From: Tilletia caries
Taxonomy: Eukaryota; Basidiomycota; Exobasidiomycetes; Tilletiales; Tilletiaceae
Length of the DNA stretch: 64,000 bases
Assembly: GCA_032718865.1 (NCBI GenBank)
Contig: JALUTQ010000046.1
Span: 1,302,001-1,366,000, forward strand
Direction: 5' to 3'
The notes beneath the pieces were generated by a model. The model did no database searches and was not told the DNA's origin. It worked only from the letters and a program-made list of their open reading frames with translations. Of the stretch, positions 11,501 through 24,234 are shown piece by piece (position 1 is the stretch's first letter; every line of letters starts with the position of its first letter). Both the position numbers and the translations under genes were made by a program.

Positions 11501-13212
11501 ATGATGATGAAAGCGAGGGCAGTGATGAGGATGAGGAGATGGATGACATCGACGAGGAGGGCGAAGATGTTGCGGCACAGGAGTCGTTCACCTCCCAGGG
11601 CAAGGGTAAAGGCCGGGCTAGCCAGAAAGCGAGCGGAAGCGTTGCCGCTGCCGCGCAAGCATCCACCTCGGGACCTCAGCGGCGGGGACGAGCTACGGCG
11701 GCTGCGGCGCGTCATGCGCCCCTTGCCAAACCGGACCCACCTTCCACAACGACGCAGCGCGGGAAGAGGGCTACAGCGGACTCTACCATGGGCGCTCCTG
11801 AATCGACACCCAAGCGCGGACAGGCCAAGGGCAAAGCAGCAGCAACACCCGTGGGTCGGGGAAGTGCCGCAACCCGTACAGGACGCGGTGGTCGCGCCGG
11901 CGCAAAATCAGTCGCTGACGATGATGCCTCGCTGGCAGACGTGTCCACAAACAACCCCGACGGGAGCATGGACCACCCGTTCCACAACCACCACGCGGGC
12001 GCGGTGAACCTGCAACACCCGCATCTGGACTCGGCGGTGATCCACTCCGCGCAGACGCTACCCCCGACCTCGCACGGCACGCCCGGCCGGATGCGCTCGG
12101 CCTCGACGAACGAGGCGGCCATGACGCTTGCGCAGGTCTCGTCCCGCGCCCATGGACGCGTGCCTGGTGGCGGCGTCGCTGGCTTCTCGGTCGTCGCTCC
12201 CTTTGGCGCGCCGGGGTCGTCGGCGGCGGCGGTGATGCGTGGTGGGCATATGCCGCGGTCGTCGTCTACCGAGGAGGCGGCTGTGAACTTGCTCATGGCG
12301 GCCGCTGCTGCCAGCGCTGCGGGCGGCTCCGGTGTCGGTTCGCACGGACATGGGCACGGGCATGGGCACGGACGCGGACATGGACACGGCATGTCTGGCG
12401 ATAGTGCCGCGCAGCACGAGATGCAGCATACCTTCAGTTCGTCCGCCTTCCAGCCGGGCCACGCGACGTTTGCTTCTTCGCTGGCGCACGAAGATCTCGG
12501 GCATGGAACTGAGATGGGCATGGAGCTTGGGCTGAATGCGGAGATGGAGGAGGCTGCGTTGGGACTGGAACGGATTGCTCAGGCGGCGGCGCAGGAGCAT
12601 CATCGGGAGCACCAACATCGTCAAGCGATCGAAGCGGCTGGTGCAGCTGCTGCTTCGAGCGTGACGCATGGGGGCGATATGACCGGATCCGCCGTTGGTA
12701 TGATGAACATGGACGCGTTCGCGCAAGCTGCGGAGCGAGCGAAGGAGCAGACGTTGAGCAAGTTGAGCGAGTTGGGCACGGCGGCGGCTGCGGCGCGGAT
12801 GATGCAGTCCCACCAGTCGTCCTCGTCCTCCGGTCTGAACGCGATGACGTCGAGCATGGGTGATCCGTCTGCGTCGGGACTGCATCATCTTGCTGACTCC
12901 CTGGGCGTGGGCGGCATGGGTCCTCCAAACCCCTTCGTCAGCTTCTCGCATCAGCAACATCACCCTCCGCTGCTCCATCCAGACCCCTCGGGCAGCAACG
13001 GCACCTCCTCCTCCTCCGCGCCCGCGTACGGTATGCAGAGTCTCGGTCCGTTGGCGATGACGATGGATCTGGATTACTCGGCGTTGGAGGCGATGGACTC
13101 GATGTGGGCCATGCCGGAGGGTGACGATGATGGTGGGAAGTCGATCTTCCAGCAGCAGGCGCAGCAGACACATTCGACCTCGGCGTCTGCACCGACGAGG
13201 ACGTCGCTGTAA
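8564..13212 (+). CDS. four-finger C2H2 zinc-finger transcription factor
   Basis: Large nuclear DNA-binding protein of roughly 1470 residues. Three exons: 8564-10112, 10185-11089 and 11161-13212. The first ~700 residues are low complexity (Ser/Pro/Ala-rich, a PAPAPAP tract coded by CACCAG repeats, polyalanine). Four consecutive C2H2 fingers span the second intron: [34 protein letters not shown] and [12 protein letters not shown]. The linkers HSGERPFPC and HSGERPHKC are canonical. An acidic [15 protein letters not shown] block, basic KKRRR and RGR clusters and an HGHGHGHG stretch follow. I chose the ATG at 8564 because it opens the frame that continues into the fingers; frame further upstream overlaps the divergent promoter. 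Target genes are unknown. Confidence 0.88.
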
Positions 13213-13574
13213 AAAATGGACTCTCTTTGCAGAGGGGGGAAGTGTTTCGTACGTTCCGTCGGTTGTCTCTACAGGTACACTGCCCACTGTGTTACATTAC
13301 GAAACTCGACAGAGGAGGGAAGGGAGAGGTTGCTTCGATCCCCCACGCCTATCCATCCAGATCATCAAGGTCATCTCCCGCCAAAGAACACTCCTCCCAC
13401 CCACCTCACTTCTTTTCTGTATTGTACCTTTCTTGCGCATTCTCCTTAAAGGGTCTCTTAGGTGTTTGTGTTCCCCTCTTTCCTCCTCCCGTTACAATGA
13501 ATCAACCACAGGGTCAAGCACAATCCAAATGACCACGGACGTGACTGACTGGCGAGTAAGTGGGGCTCCCGGCT
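13213..13574. other. intergenic, convergent gene ends
   Basis: About 360 bases between the zinc-finger stop and the PIG-H stop. No gene, RNA or notable repeat seen; probably both 3' untranslated regions. Confidence 0.6.
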
Positions 13575-14495
13575 TCAGAACAGGGTGCGATGGATTTCGG
13601 TGTATGCGATCTGGACCAGCTTGAGACGGGGACGGAGATGCTGTTGGCGCGAAGAGGGAGAAATGAGCGGACGGCAGGCAAGAGGAAGGCAACATTTCAT
13701 TCTGCGAGCACTCACGGGGAATAAGACGACGACTCCGCCTTGCCCACCGGGCTGCAAAGCGAAGCCCGTCGCAGTCTGTCCATCGTCCGCACAAACGGAT
13801 GCTGTATCGCTCTTCTCAGGCTGAGCACGTACGGTCAACACGGCGATGTAGGATCCGATCGTCCAACGCTGGAACGCCTCGTGCACCACCACGTCCATGA
13901 TTTCGTCCCTGCCGATGAGAAGAGATTGCGTCCGATGGCTGAAGGTGTCGGTGGACAAGCCGAACGTTCTTGCGACGAGGTGAAGGACGGGGCTGCGTCG
14001 GGTGACACCGTGTTGCAGACCGAGGTGACGGATGACGAGGATGGACTCTGCTCAGTCGAGAAAAAGGGGAGAGAAGAGCAGACGGACTTTCAGCTTTGCC
14101 AAAGCGCTGGCTGAAAGGAAGGTGAAGGGGGACGAAGGTAAAAGCTCACCTCCGACAATCGGGCCTGGCCAGGACAGCACGCACAGAAGTGCCAGAAAGA
14201 GCGATGCAGATACCGTCGCCGAAAATAATGAAAGTTGTTCGCTACGCTGAGAAAGAAGCTCGATCCAGCCATTCAGTGAAGAATGTCCGAAGCCGAGAAC
14301 GACTGCGAGGAGAGCGACGACGGGTCCGAAAATACCGGCAACGCGTGCGACGCTCCACCTCGTCGTCGCTGTCGCCGCCTTCGAACTCGCTGTCGTCAAT
14401 TCGATCCGCGTCGATCCATCGTGAAAGCGCTGTACAGTCAGGCACAGACCTTCATGCTCATGCGAGCGCACGACGGGGAAGTGGGACGCGTCCAT
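13575..14495 (-). CDS. GPI15: PIG-H, GPI-GlcNAc transferase subunit
   Basis: Subunit of the ER complex that transfers GlcNAc to phosphatidylinositol, the first step of GPI-anchor synthesis. Starting at 14495 (MDASHFPVV) the protein has a soluble lead, then two hydrophobic helices (GIFGPVVALLAVVLGFG and SASLFLALLCVLSWPG). An intron beginning GTGAGC follows, and then the PIG-H domain: ESILVIRHLGLQ, the conserved core DEIMDVVVHEAFQRW, YIAVLTV, and after a second intron PRLKLVQIAYTEIHRTLF at the C terminus. The hairpin-plus-domain order and overall length (about 250 residues) match GPI15/PIGH. It is divergent from the isoaspartyl methyltransferase gene with a 285-bp spacer that presumably holds both promoters. 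Confidence 0.88.
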
Positions 14496-14780
14496 GCGGC
14501 GAACATCGTCCAGCTCGACTCGCAATTTAATGGAAAAGGAACGTTTCGAAAAGCGATGCAAGATACAAAACGTTGGAGACTGGAGAGGCGTCGAGAAAGC
14601 GATTACATAAGCCATCGGGCTCAAGGTTTCGCACGCACGGGCCACGGCAGTCAGGAAAGAGCGTGTATAATATCTTTGTAATCTCAACCCCCCCCCCTTC
14701 ATACTGGTATCGAGGTGAGCCTGGCGTCCGACTTGCTGCTGACGTCGAAGGTGATTCTCTGCGCGAGCTTCCTGTTTTTT

Positions 14781-15863
14781 ATGATGGCGTGGCGCTGCAG
14801 CGGACGGAGCAACGCAGAGCTCGTGGCCAACTTGCGCAGAGCCAGCATCATCCAGACCGATGCCGTCGCCGAGGTGAGGTTCATAACACACAGACACATA
14901 ATCACGATGGCAGTCAGGATACTGGCTGGAAGGAATGGCAAGGTGCTGATGGTTCCCCTGGCTGCTCCCGTTTTTCCCTCCAGGCGATGAGCAAGGTCGA
15001 CCGCCGCAACTATCTTCCAGGTCGTCCAGCTCCCGAAATCAGCTACCAAGACTCGCCACAGTCCATCGACTACGGGGCGACCATCAGGTGAGCTCTTTCT
15101 CTTCTGGCCATGCTTGGAGACAAGTCTACTGATTCGACCTCTTTATCCAGCGCACCACACATGCATGCATACGCGCTGGAGTCCCTCGCACCTTTCCTCA
15201 ATCGCCCAGGAGCGTCCGCCCTTGACGTCGGCAGTGGATCAGGATACCTCCTCGGTGTCCTCCACCATCTCGCCCCACCCCCCTCTGCGGCCATAAGTGA
15301 TGGCAGCGGCGCCATCTTGCCCCATGCTGACGGCGGGAAGGGAAAGATCATTGGTATCGAGCACATCGCTGAGCTCACAGAAGCAAGCAAGGTCAATTTG
15401 AAGGATGACGGTCTGAGCGAAGCTCTCAAGGGCGGTCGCATCGAGGTCCATACCGGCGACGGTCGACTCGGTGAGTGTCAAACGGTCGCATTCCAGCCAA
15501 AATTCTGTTCACAGCCGTCTTATCATACTTACTTCTGATTGGCCTGGCCAGGCTGGCCTGATGGAGCACCCTACAGCGTAATCCATGTGGGCGCAGCGGC
15601 GCCTTCGATCCCACAAGCTCTGATCGACCAACTCGCCCGACCGGGCCGGCTCTTCATCCCCGTCGGCAAAGATTCCCAGGACATCTGGGAGATCGACCGC
15701 ACGGAGGATGGAAACATCAGCAAGCGCAGGGTCATGGGAGTGCGAGTGAGTAGCTGGCCTGGGAGGAAATCTCTGCCACCTCTTCCATCATGTTGCTAAA
15801 AGGTCTGTGATCCGTCCCAAGTACATACCGCTTTGCGACTCCGAGGCACAGTGGCCGCGATGA
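14781..15863 (+). CDS. PCM1: protein-L-isoaspartate O-methyltransferase
   Basis: SAM-dependent repair enzyme (PIMT) that methylates L-isoaspartyl residues of damaged proteins in the cytosol. Five exons are in phase: 14781-14873, 14984-15087, 15151-15470, 15552-15745 and 15822-15863. Family motifs appear in order: MAWRCSGRSNAELV, AMSKVDRRNYLP, the substrate motif followed by DYGATISAPHMHAYALE across a junction, the SAM-binding motif ALDVGSGSGYL, IGIEHI, and YSVIHVGAAAPSIPQALIDQL with LARPGRLFIPVG. The last exon encodes YIPLCDSEAQWPR, close to the usual C-terminal GVRYVPLTD. I chose ATG 14781 because MAWRCSG is the expected N terminus. Length of about 250 residues is normal. It converges on the ligase gene. 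Confidence 0.93.
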
Positions 15864-16150
15864 GCAAGGCTTCCTACATACTCGACAGCCTCTCCCGTTC
15901 ACTGACCACCATCCTTTTCTCCACTGACCAAGTGTCTGAGATCAAGCTTTCTTTCGAACAGATGTGGACGCGCGACTGAATTCAATGTTCTTGCGCATGC
16001 ACTCTCGGTGCTTTCGATCTATTGTGCATGACTACTACGAGGATTATGAGTTTGAAAGGGGACAGCGGGCCGGCCAGACCCAGAGAGATATGCAGCCTTA
16101 GAGTTGATGTTGAGTCGCTCTGCGCGTCGACGAGTCTAGAAGTCCGTCAC

Positions 16151-19100
16151 TCAATACCGATCCGATACTCGAGGGGCCGGCTTGGATCGGTCCCGGACGC
16201 GATGGGAATCTTGTACGGCCATCGCTGTCAACACACAGTCGATGTGCGGACAGCATTCGCAATCACCTGCCGCGGCAGCTGGTCCCTGGGCCGCACACTG
16301 CTCCACGCACTCCCACTGTTCGAACACAAGCTGGTCGACGGCTTTGACGTCGATGAGGACGATTGGGTGTCGAGCGAGGTGCGCGCTCGTCGCATTCAGG
16401 CAGCGGCGCACCTCCAACGCCGGGCGATGGGATGTGGTCGCCGTCGATGAACCTTGGATACTCAGTCCAGTGGGGGCCGACAGCGATGGCGCCATGCGCC
16501 TCTTGATCAATGCGACTCGTTGCCGAATCTCCTCGTGCATGTGATGACACGCTTCTTGGTCGCTGGTATCCATGACGACGATCCCGCATCGTTGCCTGTC
16601 TTCAACTGTTGTTCCCGACAGCTTTTGGAACGATCGACTGCGCGTCAGCCGGGGCTGACCAGGAACGCCACTGTGCCCAACACGCTGAGCAGATGCCTGA
16701 ATAGGAATGAGCGAGTCGATGAGAGCCTCCATGCTGTTCAGCAGAACATTCTGCATGAGCATGCCGCTCAGTAGATCCACCGACTCCTTTGGTATGTTGC
16801 AGTGAAAGTAAATGGCCGCATCAAGCAGGCGTGGGCTCAACATGCATGTCCGCGGCTTTGGTGGAGCTGTATTTGTTGAAGGTTTCGAGGTGGATGGAGC
16901 AGGCGGAGAAGGAGGAACGAGTGCGGACGCGGAAGATATGCCTGGGGCAGCCATTTGCTCAGGCGCAGCTGCGGCCGGTTGGCCCGAGCTAGGCGGTGTG
17001 ATGACGGGAACTGGTAGATCATCATCGACCGGACCGACGATGGGGCTCGGTAGTGGCTGAGGGATACTATGATCCCACATAGGAGGGGGAGGAGCAGCAG
17101 CACCTGCACGGCCATACGATGGCACCGTTTCTGTGCCCGAACGTAGCGGTGAAGACGTCGGCGGCGAGGGCGGGTGCTGTGTACCAGCTTGAACTCTTGC
17201 AGCATGTTTGCCTCGAAAAGCAGACCGCACTGCGTCTTCAGGATCTTGCAGCAATTGAGGAACGACTCCGCGGTGTTGCAGGGCTCGTATCTTCTTGTCC
17301 AGGCCGGCCACGATTCTGCGCTGCTCCGCTTTTTTGTCGCGGTCGAGTGCCCCAGCGAGAGAGTCGTCTGAATGTGAAGGCTGGACCTTGAGAAGCACAG
17401 AAGGCCCAGCTTGAAGCGTGTTTGGGTCGGACGGCATGCCTTCCATCGCTAGCGGTGAATGGTACTGGTTCTCAACCGCGAATTGAACCAGTTTCCGCTT
17501 CTTCGCTGGAGGAAACCCGTCGTTGACATCCGATCTTCGGCCGCCCACCTGCCAGGACGAAGGTCCTTTGCCAGACTTGATCTTTTTCCTCATCCATGCG
17601 AGGCCCTCGTTCTGGGTGATTCGCAGCGCTCGGGTCTCGAAAGCTTCTTCCATCTCAGATTCGCACTCCAGCTTGCGGACCGCCTTGACTGCCGACCTTT
17701 GCATCTCTTCAAACTCGATGGCGTCCGTCCATGTTCGGTCCGGAGCGGAGAAGAACTTCTTGATGCGAGGCCAGCGGAGCATGTAGAATTCCTGCAAGAG
17801 TACGTGGACGACGTGAATGCATTGATGTGTCAGTCACATGGATGCCAAAGTCATGCTGCAACAAAACCCACATCGCCAGGGTTCTTTGAGAATCCGCCTC
17901 CAACAACTTCCACAAGCATGGGCTCGGGAAAGAGTATGGTGGGCTCGTAGCCCATTCCCAATTCGAGGTCGTACGGCAAGTCCCGCATGTTCTGGAAAAT
18001 CAAAGGTTGAGCTCGCGGTCGTCAAGACATGTGGCAAAGGGGCTGTACTATGCTCCCACCTTGGTGTTGAAATCCACAGTTTTGAGGCCACCCGTCTGCA
18101 CGCGAGAGGTTATGGAAGCCAGCTCACTGCGTGTTGTGCCATACTCCGCCACTGTCCAGCAGCGCAGACGAGGTCTGCCGTTAGTGCCTGGTAGCCGCGC
18201 TGCCAGATAGAAGGTCGTGAACCCATCAGTGCCCACTCTCAACTCCCTTGCCCTCTTCACCGACCAGCCAGCCCCTATGACAGCCATGTCGACTGTATCA
18301 CCGAGCCCGTCGATGTAATCAGCCTTCAGCTTAATCCAAGCAGCTCGATACTGGTGACCCCCGGTAGCGGACTCGTGCTGGAAAGGAGTCCTATCGCGCA
18401 TCCAGAACTGGGCATACCCATTCGAGTTGGCCATTCCCGGATGCGGCAGTCCTCCGATGTATGGTGCGTCCGCAGCTTTAAGCATTAAGCCCTCTTCGCG
18501 TCGCGCGTACGACTGCGCAAAGGCGCCAATGAGAGCCTTCATCCCCTGTTGCCAGTACATGTCATTCTCCAACACCGATTGTAGCTGCTTCGATGCGAGC
18601 CTTTCGTTTAGCCCTTCTGCAAGCATTCCTTCGGTGAGCATTCGTTTGCGCTGCTCCGCACGCGATGTGGGACCGAAATCGATCTTTGTGCGCTCGGCGA
18701 GGATGGCGAAGGAAGGGATCGGTCTGATAATGCTCTCCAGCACAGCCCGCCGATCGTCGTATGTCCTCGCGATGAGCGACTCTCCGTCGACATAGAGCAC
18801 GTCGAAGAAGACGAGACCGAGATGGAATGACCCGCTCACCGTGAGATCGGAGATCTGAGAGATGCTCGGCAAACTGGTGTAGGAACCATTGACCTCATTG
18901 TCCGACTGGCCAGTCTCAGAATCGGACGTGCCAGGAATCAAGCCGGACCGCTTCTGCTGCTCTTGCCGTGCCTTCTCACGTTGTTCTTTCGTCTGTAGCT
19001 TGAGATGAGCGCTCTTGAGCTTGTGCCGAAAGCGGTTCTCCATGGAGGGAGCTGGACCGTCAGACGACGTTCTGGATGGCTTCGCGTCGTCGATTCCTTT

Positions 19101-21078
19101 CCTGGGCATCCCGGCGCGATCCTTTATCTTTGCAATCTTGTGAAACTCGGCGAGCTCGCCGTCTGCATCAAAAGCGACCATCTCAGCCTCGAGGATGACA
19201 CTGTGCGAAACCCGACGTTTTGGCGGCAGACCGTTGCCCTCTCTTGACAGATGTGATCGCGGCCCGACAGAAGCGGAGAGCTGTGAGTTGTAGGCATGTC
19301 GAGAGAGAGCCGGATCGCGTCCCAAGGCAGCCAGCACAATTGCGTGCGTCTGAGAGCGGTCAAGTGTTGAGTCGCGCTGACTCTTGCTGAATATTTTCAG
19401 TTCTGGTTGCTCATCCGCATTGCTGAAATTGACGTGCACTTGAAAACGTTCTCCATCATACTTTTGTTCGGCCCAGATCACGCCAGCATGACGAAAGTGA
19501 GCTGCCGCGTCGACACATGAGGTTGCCTTGAGCGATTTGGGCATCTATCAGATTAAATAAGAGTCAATTTCCACTCGAAATCCGAAGAGTTTGACAAAGA
19601 CTATGGCGTACCTGCACAAATGTGAACAACTCCGGCAAAGCTTGAATACTTGTCGATAGTGTCAACGCTTCTTCAGCAGGCGGAAGAGATCGCGCGGGCT
19701 TCGGTGTCGACCACCAAAGCCGTTCAATTTCCCGACCGATTGCTTCAAAGCTGCTTCCATATCTGACCCTCCACAGATTGGGCATCGCAGGGTGCCACAG
19801 CTGCATGGCGGTGTGAAGTGATAGCTCGGAGACGCTATTCGTGTTGTGCTCGGATAGAACGCGATCTGCTTCGAGGACCTTTTTGGTCGCCTTGTCCTGA
19901 GGGAGTGGGTATAGGACGGGACCTAGATCTTTCAGGATGATCTGTATCAAGAAAGCTCGAGATTGGACACAGACAGCGGGTCCGAGGAGGAAGTCGAGAA
20001 TCTGGCTCTGCGGTCGTGCCTTTCGGCGAGCATTTCTTGACGGCCGCTCGGAAGGAAGTTGAAAGGACGGCATCAGATTGCTGTGCGTGATGCGCATGGC
20101 GTCCTGATTGTGAGGATGTGGGCCTTCCTTCGCCTCAGCGATAGGCTGGAAGCGCGGGTTGCGCTTTCTGTTGCGATCCAGGACATTGAGGACCTTTTTC
20201 GGTTTTCGCTGTTGCGTAGCCTGGGGAGCCTTCTGTTTCCCGTAGCTTGTAGAAGTTATGTCGTCCTTCGCTTTTGGTTCGGCGTTGGTGTCCCAGCAGG
20301 AGAGGATAGATTCGTCGGTGAAGGAGCAACCGGCTGCCAGTTCGTCCAGCAGGATATCCACATGCTGAACCGTAAGCGGACCCCATACGTCTTCTGCGCT
20401 TTGAGGCGTCTTCGATGCTCCTCCGCCAGCAGAAGTGGATTGGCTCTCGTCTTCATGTCCCAGCAGCTCAAGTTGGTGAAGGAATTCGATTGCGAGACAA
20501 CCGCTGCCTGTAGTGATTTCGCTAGCTGCATCGCTTTTGTTCCAGGCGTATAGAGCGGAGATTGCCTTGTCGTCGTTCAAGGCGCGGGCGAGATGTCGTA
20601 TCATCGTGGACTCCTTGATTTTGAATCGTCTCCGAACATCTTCCTCCGGAAAGAGCAGACGGAAGACAGCTTCGGTAGTCCCTGGCTGGCATACTTGCGG
20701 GCCTGGACCTTTGCCTGCCGGAAGTTGCTGAATCCAGACATAGGTGACTTCCGTCACGGCCTGCTTCCGTATCAAGAGGCGTGTCTTTGAGGATGACTTG
20801 CCGGGCTTTGACTCGAGCTTCTCTAGCTCTTGGCGATACTTGCGGTCCTCGGCCTGGCTTGTGCTGTGGTACGGCCATTCGGCCTGATTGATGGCAGCAA
20901 TGCTCTTGAGTAAGCTGGCGAAGTATTCGAAAGGCACCGCATGTCCTTCGTCCTTTGCCTTCCTCTTCTCCGTGGCCGTTGAGCTTGCCCTTGTTGACGC
21001 TCCTTCCTCCGCCTGTCTTCTGGGCTTCGATGGCCCAGGGTCTGCCCTCGCCGTACTGGGTCCCGCTTCGCACTCCAT
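16151..21078 (-). CDS. LIG4: ATP-dependent DNA ligase, LIG4-like
   Basis: Probable end-joining DNA ligase. Exon 1 (21078 to about 19614) carries the N-terminal DNA-binding domain. Exon 2 (19544 to 18060) holds the adenylation domain with motif I EQKYDGERFQ (nucleophilic Lys), then HSVILEAEMVAFD, DVLYVDGESL, YARREEGLMLKA and AAWIKLKADYIDGLGDTVD. A short exon from 17990 gives PYDLELGMGYEPTILFPEP, and the following exon starts EFYMLRWPRIKKFF, matching the OB-fold end of LIG4 enzymes. About 500 further residues are low complexity and serine/proline-rich; I could not see a convincing tandem BRCT repeat there, so assignment to LIG4 rather than another ligase rests on the central motifs. The open frame extends upstream of 21078 without an ATG, so a short 5' exon may exist. 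Confidence 0.8.
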
Positions 21079-21325
21079 GTCGCTATGGAAGAGCGAGGCT
21101 GACTTCTTCTTGCCCAAGTTGCACAGTGAGCGACAGCCTGGCTTCGAAAAAGTTGAACGGGTGTCGAGGAGGGGAGATCCTTCCTGGGGGGGTCGAACGC
21201 GTCGCGTCGCGTCGGGGATGTTGTTGCTCTTCTCAACAAGCGCGTCATTAAACCCGGGGAAATCTCAAGGCCCATGCTGAGAAGATGTCGACGTCCGACG
21301 TCCACCCCTCCAGAACAGCCAGACG

Positions 21326-22452
21326 ATGGCTCCTGATCGAGCGCAAGACGAGCGGAGCGCGGCTACCCTCCAGCCTCGGCCCGCGCCCGCGTTCGCGACC
21401 TCGCTCCTAGCAGGGGCCATGAGCGGGCTGGCCGTCGATCTCATCTTCTTCCCCATCGACACCATCAAGACCCGGCTCCAGAGCAAAGAGGGATTTGCAG
21501 CGTCGGGCGCATTCAAGGGCATCTACTCCGGTCTGGCAAGTGTCGCCGTCGGCAGCGCACCGGGAGCCGCCATCTTCTTCGTCACATACGAGGGCATGAA
21601 GCCTGTGCTGAGGAAGCAGGCCGAGGCATTTGGTTGGCGCTCGGAACCAGCCGTGCATATGCTCGCAGCAAGTACAGCAGAGGCGGTGAGTCAACTGTCT
21701 CTGGCGCCTGAGAATCTGAGGGGCACTGAAACATCTTCCTTGCATGATCTATGTTATGCATCTTTGTCTTCGTAGGCTGCATGTCTCATTCGCGTGCCCA
21801 CCGAGGTCATCAAGTCCCGTCAGCAAACCGCCGCCTACGGAGCTTCAACAACAACCCGGCAGGCTCTCAAACTCATTCTATTCGAAGGTGGAGGGTTACG
21901 TGCGCTGTACCGAGGTTATGGAAGCACCATTGCTCGCGAAATTCCGTTCACGTGTATCCAATTCCCTTTGTACGAACGGATCAAGGCCCAGTTTGCAGCT
22001 TCCAACGCGCGACACGCCAATATCGGCGCGACTGTGACAGGGACGAGCGCACAGCACGTCTTGCCTTTATGGCAGGCCGCACTCTCTGGATCCTGCGCAG
22101 GGGCAATCGCAGCCGCTCTGACCACGCCTCTCGATGTGGTCAAGACTCGCATCATGCTAGAGAGAGTGAGTGGGGTCGAGGTACATACGCACACTAATGG
22201 GCAATAGGCCACGCTGACCCACTTGTTTCACTGGGGTAGAGACGAGCAACCCCATCTTCACCTGCCTTATCAGCGTCAACAGCATCTTCCGGAGTGAACT
22301 CGCGGCTCCTACCCACTCTCGTACATCTAATCCGCAACGAGGGTCTCAGAGGGTGCTTTGCAGGCGTCGTCCCTCGGACGCTCTGGATCGGGTTCGGTGG
22401 GGCCGTCTTCCTCGGCACCTTCGAAGCGGGTGTGCGCCTGCTCGAAGGCTGA
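21326..22452 (+). CDS. SAM5: mitochondrial S-adenosylmethionine carrier
   Basis: Mitochondrial carrier family protein that exchanges cytosolic SAM for matrix SAH in the inner membrane. Three exons (21326-21685, 21778-22165, 22240-22452) join in phase. The three carrier signatures are present, one per repeat: FFPIDTIKTRLQS, RVPTEVIKSRQQ and TTPLDVVKTRIM. Matching glycine-rich turns are AFKGIYSGLASVAVGSAPGAAIFF, LYRGYGSTIAREIPF and CFAGVVPRTLWIGFGGAVFLG. The ASTAEAAACLIRVPTEVIK context around repeat 2 is typical of the SAM5/SLC25A26 subgroup. Length of about 320 residues fits, with an extra loop of about 25 residues between the last two repeats. It starts 248 bp from the ligase start on the opposite strand. 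Confidence 0.9.
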
Positions 22453-22816
22453 AGGAGATTCAGCATGCTCCACTCCTCGCGATATGCATCGTTCTCAATA
22501 TACACTAGAATTTTTACATTCGCATCCAGCCCGGCAAGAATTACGGCAGACTTGTTTCTTGAACGATAGAGTCTGATGAGTTGTTGAATTAACTATGTGG
22601 ATGTACGTAAGAGCAAGTCGGCCAATCACTGGCAAGAAGGGGATTAGGTGCAAGAACGAGATCCAAGATGTAGAACGAGATATACGGTTGAGGATCGTAT
22701 CTGGCGCAGATGCGCGACATTAAGAACGCCCAGGATGAAACCGAATCGGAGGTGGCGGTGCTGGTCTTGCTGCTCCAGAAGTAGAGACGGGCCGATGAGA
22801 CCACGCTTCGAACCTT
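22453..22816. other. intergenic, convergent gene ends
   Basis: 364 bases between the SAM carrier stop and the stop of the secreted-protein gene. Nothing recognisable apart from likely 3' untranslated sequence. Confidence 0.55.
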
Positions 22817-24234
22817 TTATGCAAAGCTGCTGCAAGGTTGTCCGTTGGCAGGCGTGATCCACTGGGCTGTGCCAGAGATTCCCTGGGCGTTCTTGAACGA
22901 CAGCGTCGAGGACGTGAGGGTGGAGAATGCTGAAGAGCGGAGATAGGAAGGTAAGCACGCGAAAGGGATGTCGGAGATATATTCGGGAGCAGACTTACTC
23001 TGCAAGTCGCCCCGGACATGGAAGGTGTCGGCGAAGCTGAGCGAGGGGGGTAAAAGAGGGCTTCTCAGTCTCAAATGGCTACGTTTCTACCTGATGACAA
23101 AACTCACGTCTCATTGAAAAACGCCATCGACTTGGTGCATACGTTCTTCTCGTTGCTTCGGATCATGGGCTGTTCTATCACCGACCGCATGAAGGGCACG
23201 GTGAGGACCGTTGACTTCGAGCGGTGGAAAGTCGAGATGTAGACGGGAGTGGTCAACCCGGGACCGTCGATGAGGTTGGGAAGGCCCAAGTCCACGTTGA
23301 AGGTCAGGGTCGAGGAGCCAACAGCCTTGTATGCCTGTGGATCAGTGGTGTCAGAGTCATTACCATCAGTCACCTCCAATAGCCACTTGCTTCTGATGTA
23401 ATTGACCACCAGACTTACAGCGTGAGCAGGATCGAAGATACCAGGCTGAGAGTTGGCCCCCTGGAGGAGATTGCCGACCAGCGAGGGAACGAGTTGGCCA
23501 AGGTATCCCTTAACGTTCTGTGAAGGATGCGATTCTTTAGTAAATCATTTTCACTGAACACTGCCGAGTGAGACGAGACGTACGTAGTTGTAGGGCGTGG
23601 TGCCATCATTGTTGCCATCGACCCAGGGAATGTAGGCCTGGACAATGCTCAGCTGGGGAATACTGAGCAAGTTGAACTGGCGGATGTCGTACATGTAGCC
23701 ACCGACACTGTCGCAAACGAGGATTGATGTTGGCGTCAGCAGTGTTGATGATGACGGCGACAATGAAGCATGCTCGAGGTTCTGCACAGGCCAAACTCAC
23801 ATGAGCATCAGATGCTCGTTTTTCTTGATAGGGAAGCCGCTGGGAAGGCCCGTGGGACGAAGAAGAGCCTTGCCACCAGCCATCGAGGCAGCCTGGGCAC
23901 GAGTGATGGGCACGAGCCATGCCGTGAGGTTGAACGCGCTTGTCTGATCTGTGAGTATTGCATTGGGGCAGTCAGATTAACGGGAGTCGGGAAGGGAGGA
24001 GGCCTAGACGTAAAGGAAGCGTAAACGTACCGGCTGGATGTTGAGACGAAACTGGAATGGAAGATGGTAGCGAAGAATGTCAGTCTGTAAATCACGAACC
24101 CGTAGCCATGTGACTGGGCACATACCCGTGTTGGGACCCTGACGAGCAGCAATGTGCTTGCGCTCGAAGCTGTTGGCAGTAGCGCCGGTCGCCAGAAGGC
24201 TGAGCAGAAGAAGGGCTGCGGACGAGAACTTCAT
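22817..24234 (-). CDS. secreted protein of unknown family
   Basis: Multi-exon gene for a protein of roughly 300 residues with a clear signal peptide (MKFSSAALLLLSLLATG, residues 1-21) followed by a dibasic RK and an AAR cleavage-like site. Further exons encode FNLTAWLVPITRAQAASM, a region with NEHLMLM, FNLLSIPQLSIVQAYIP, YLGQLVPSLVGNLLQG and LTFNVDLGLPNLIDGPGL; the C terminus is AQWITPANGQPCSSFA. Several N-x-S/T sites are present and there are few cysteines. I do not recognise a domain. At least six short introns with GTGAGT or GTAAGT donors support a real gene. It neighbours other cell-surface type genes but nothing in the sequence fixes a function. Exon borders near 24000 are uncertain. Confidence 0.65.

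Noticed and set aside
12058..13287. 409-codon frame antisense to the zinc-finger gene (and similar ones at 8805-9800)
   Set aside because: His/Arg-rich antisense shadow of a repetitive, GC-rich coding exon; the sense strand carries clear C2H2 fingers and splice sites.
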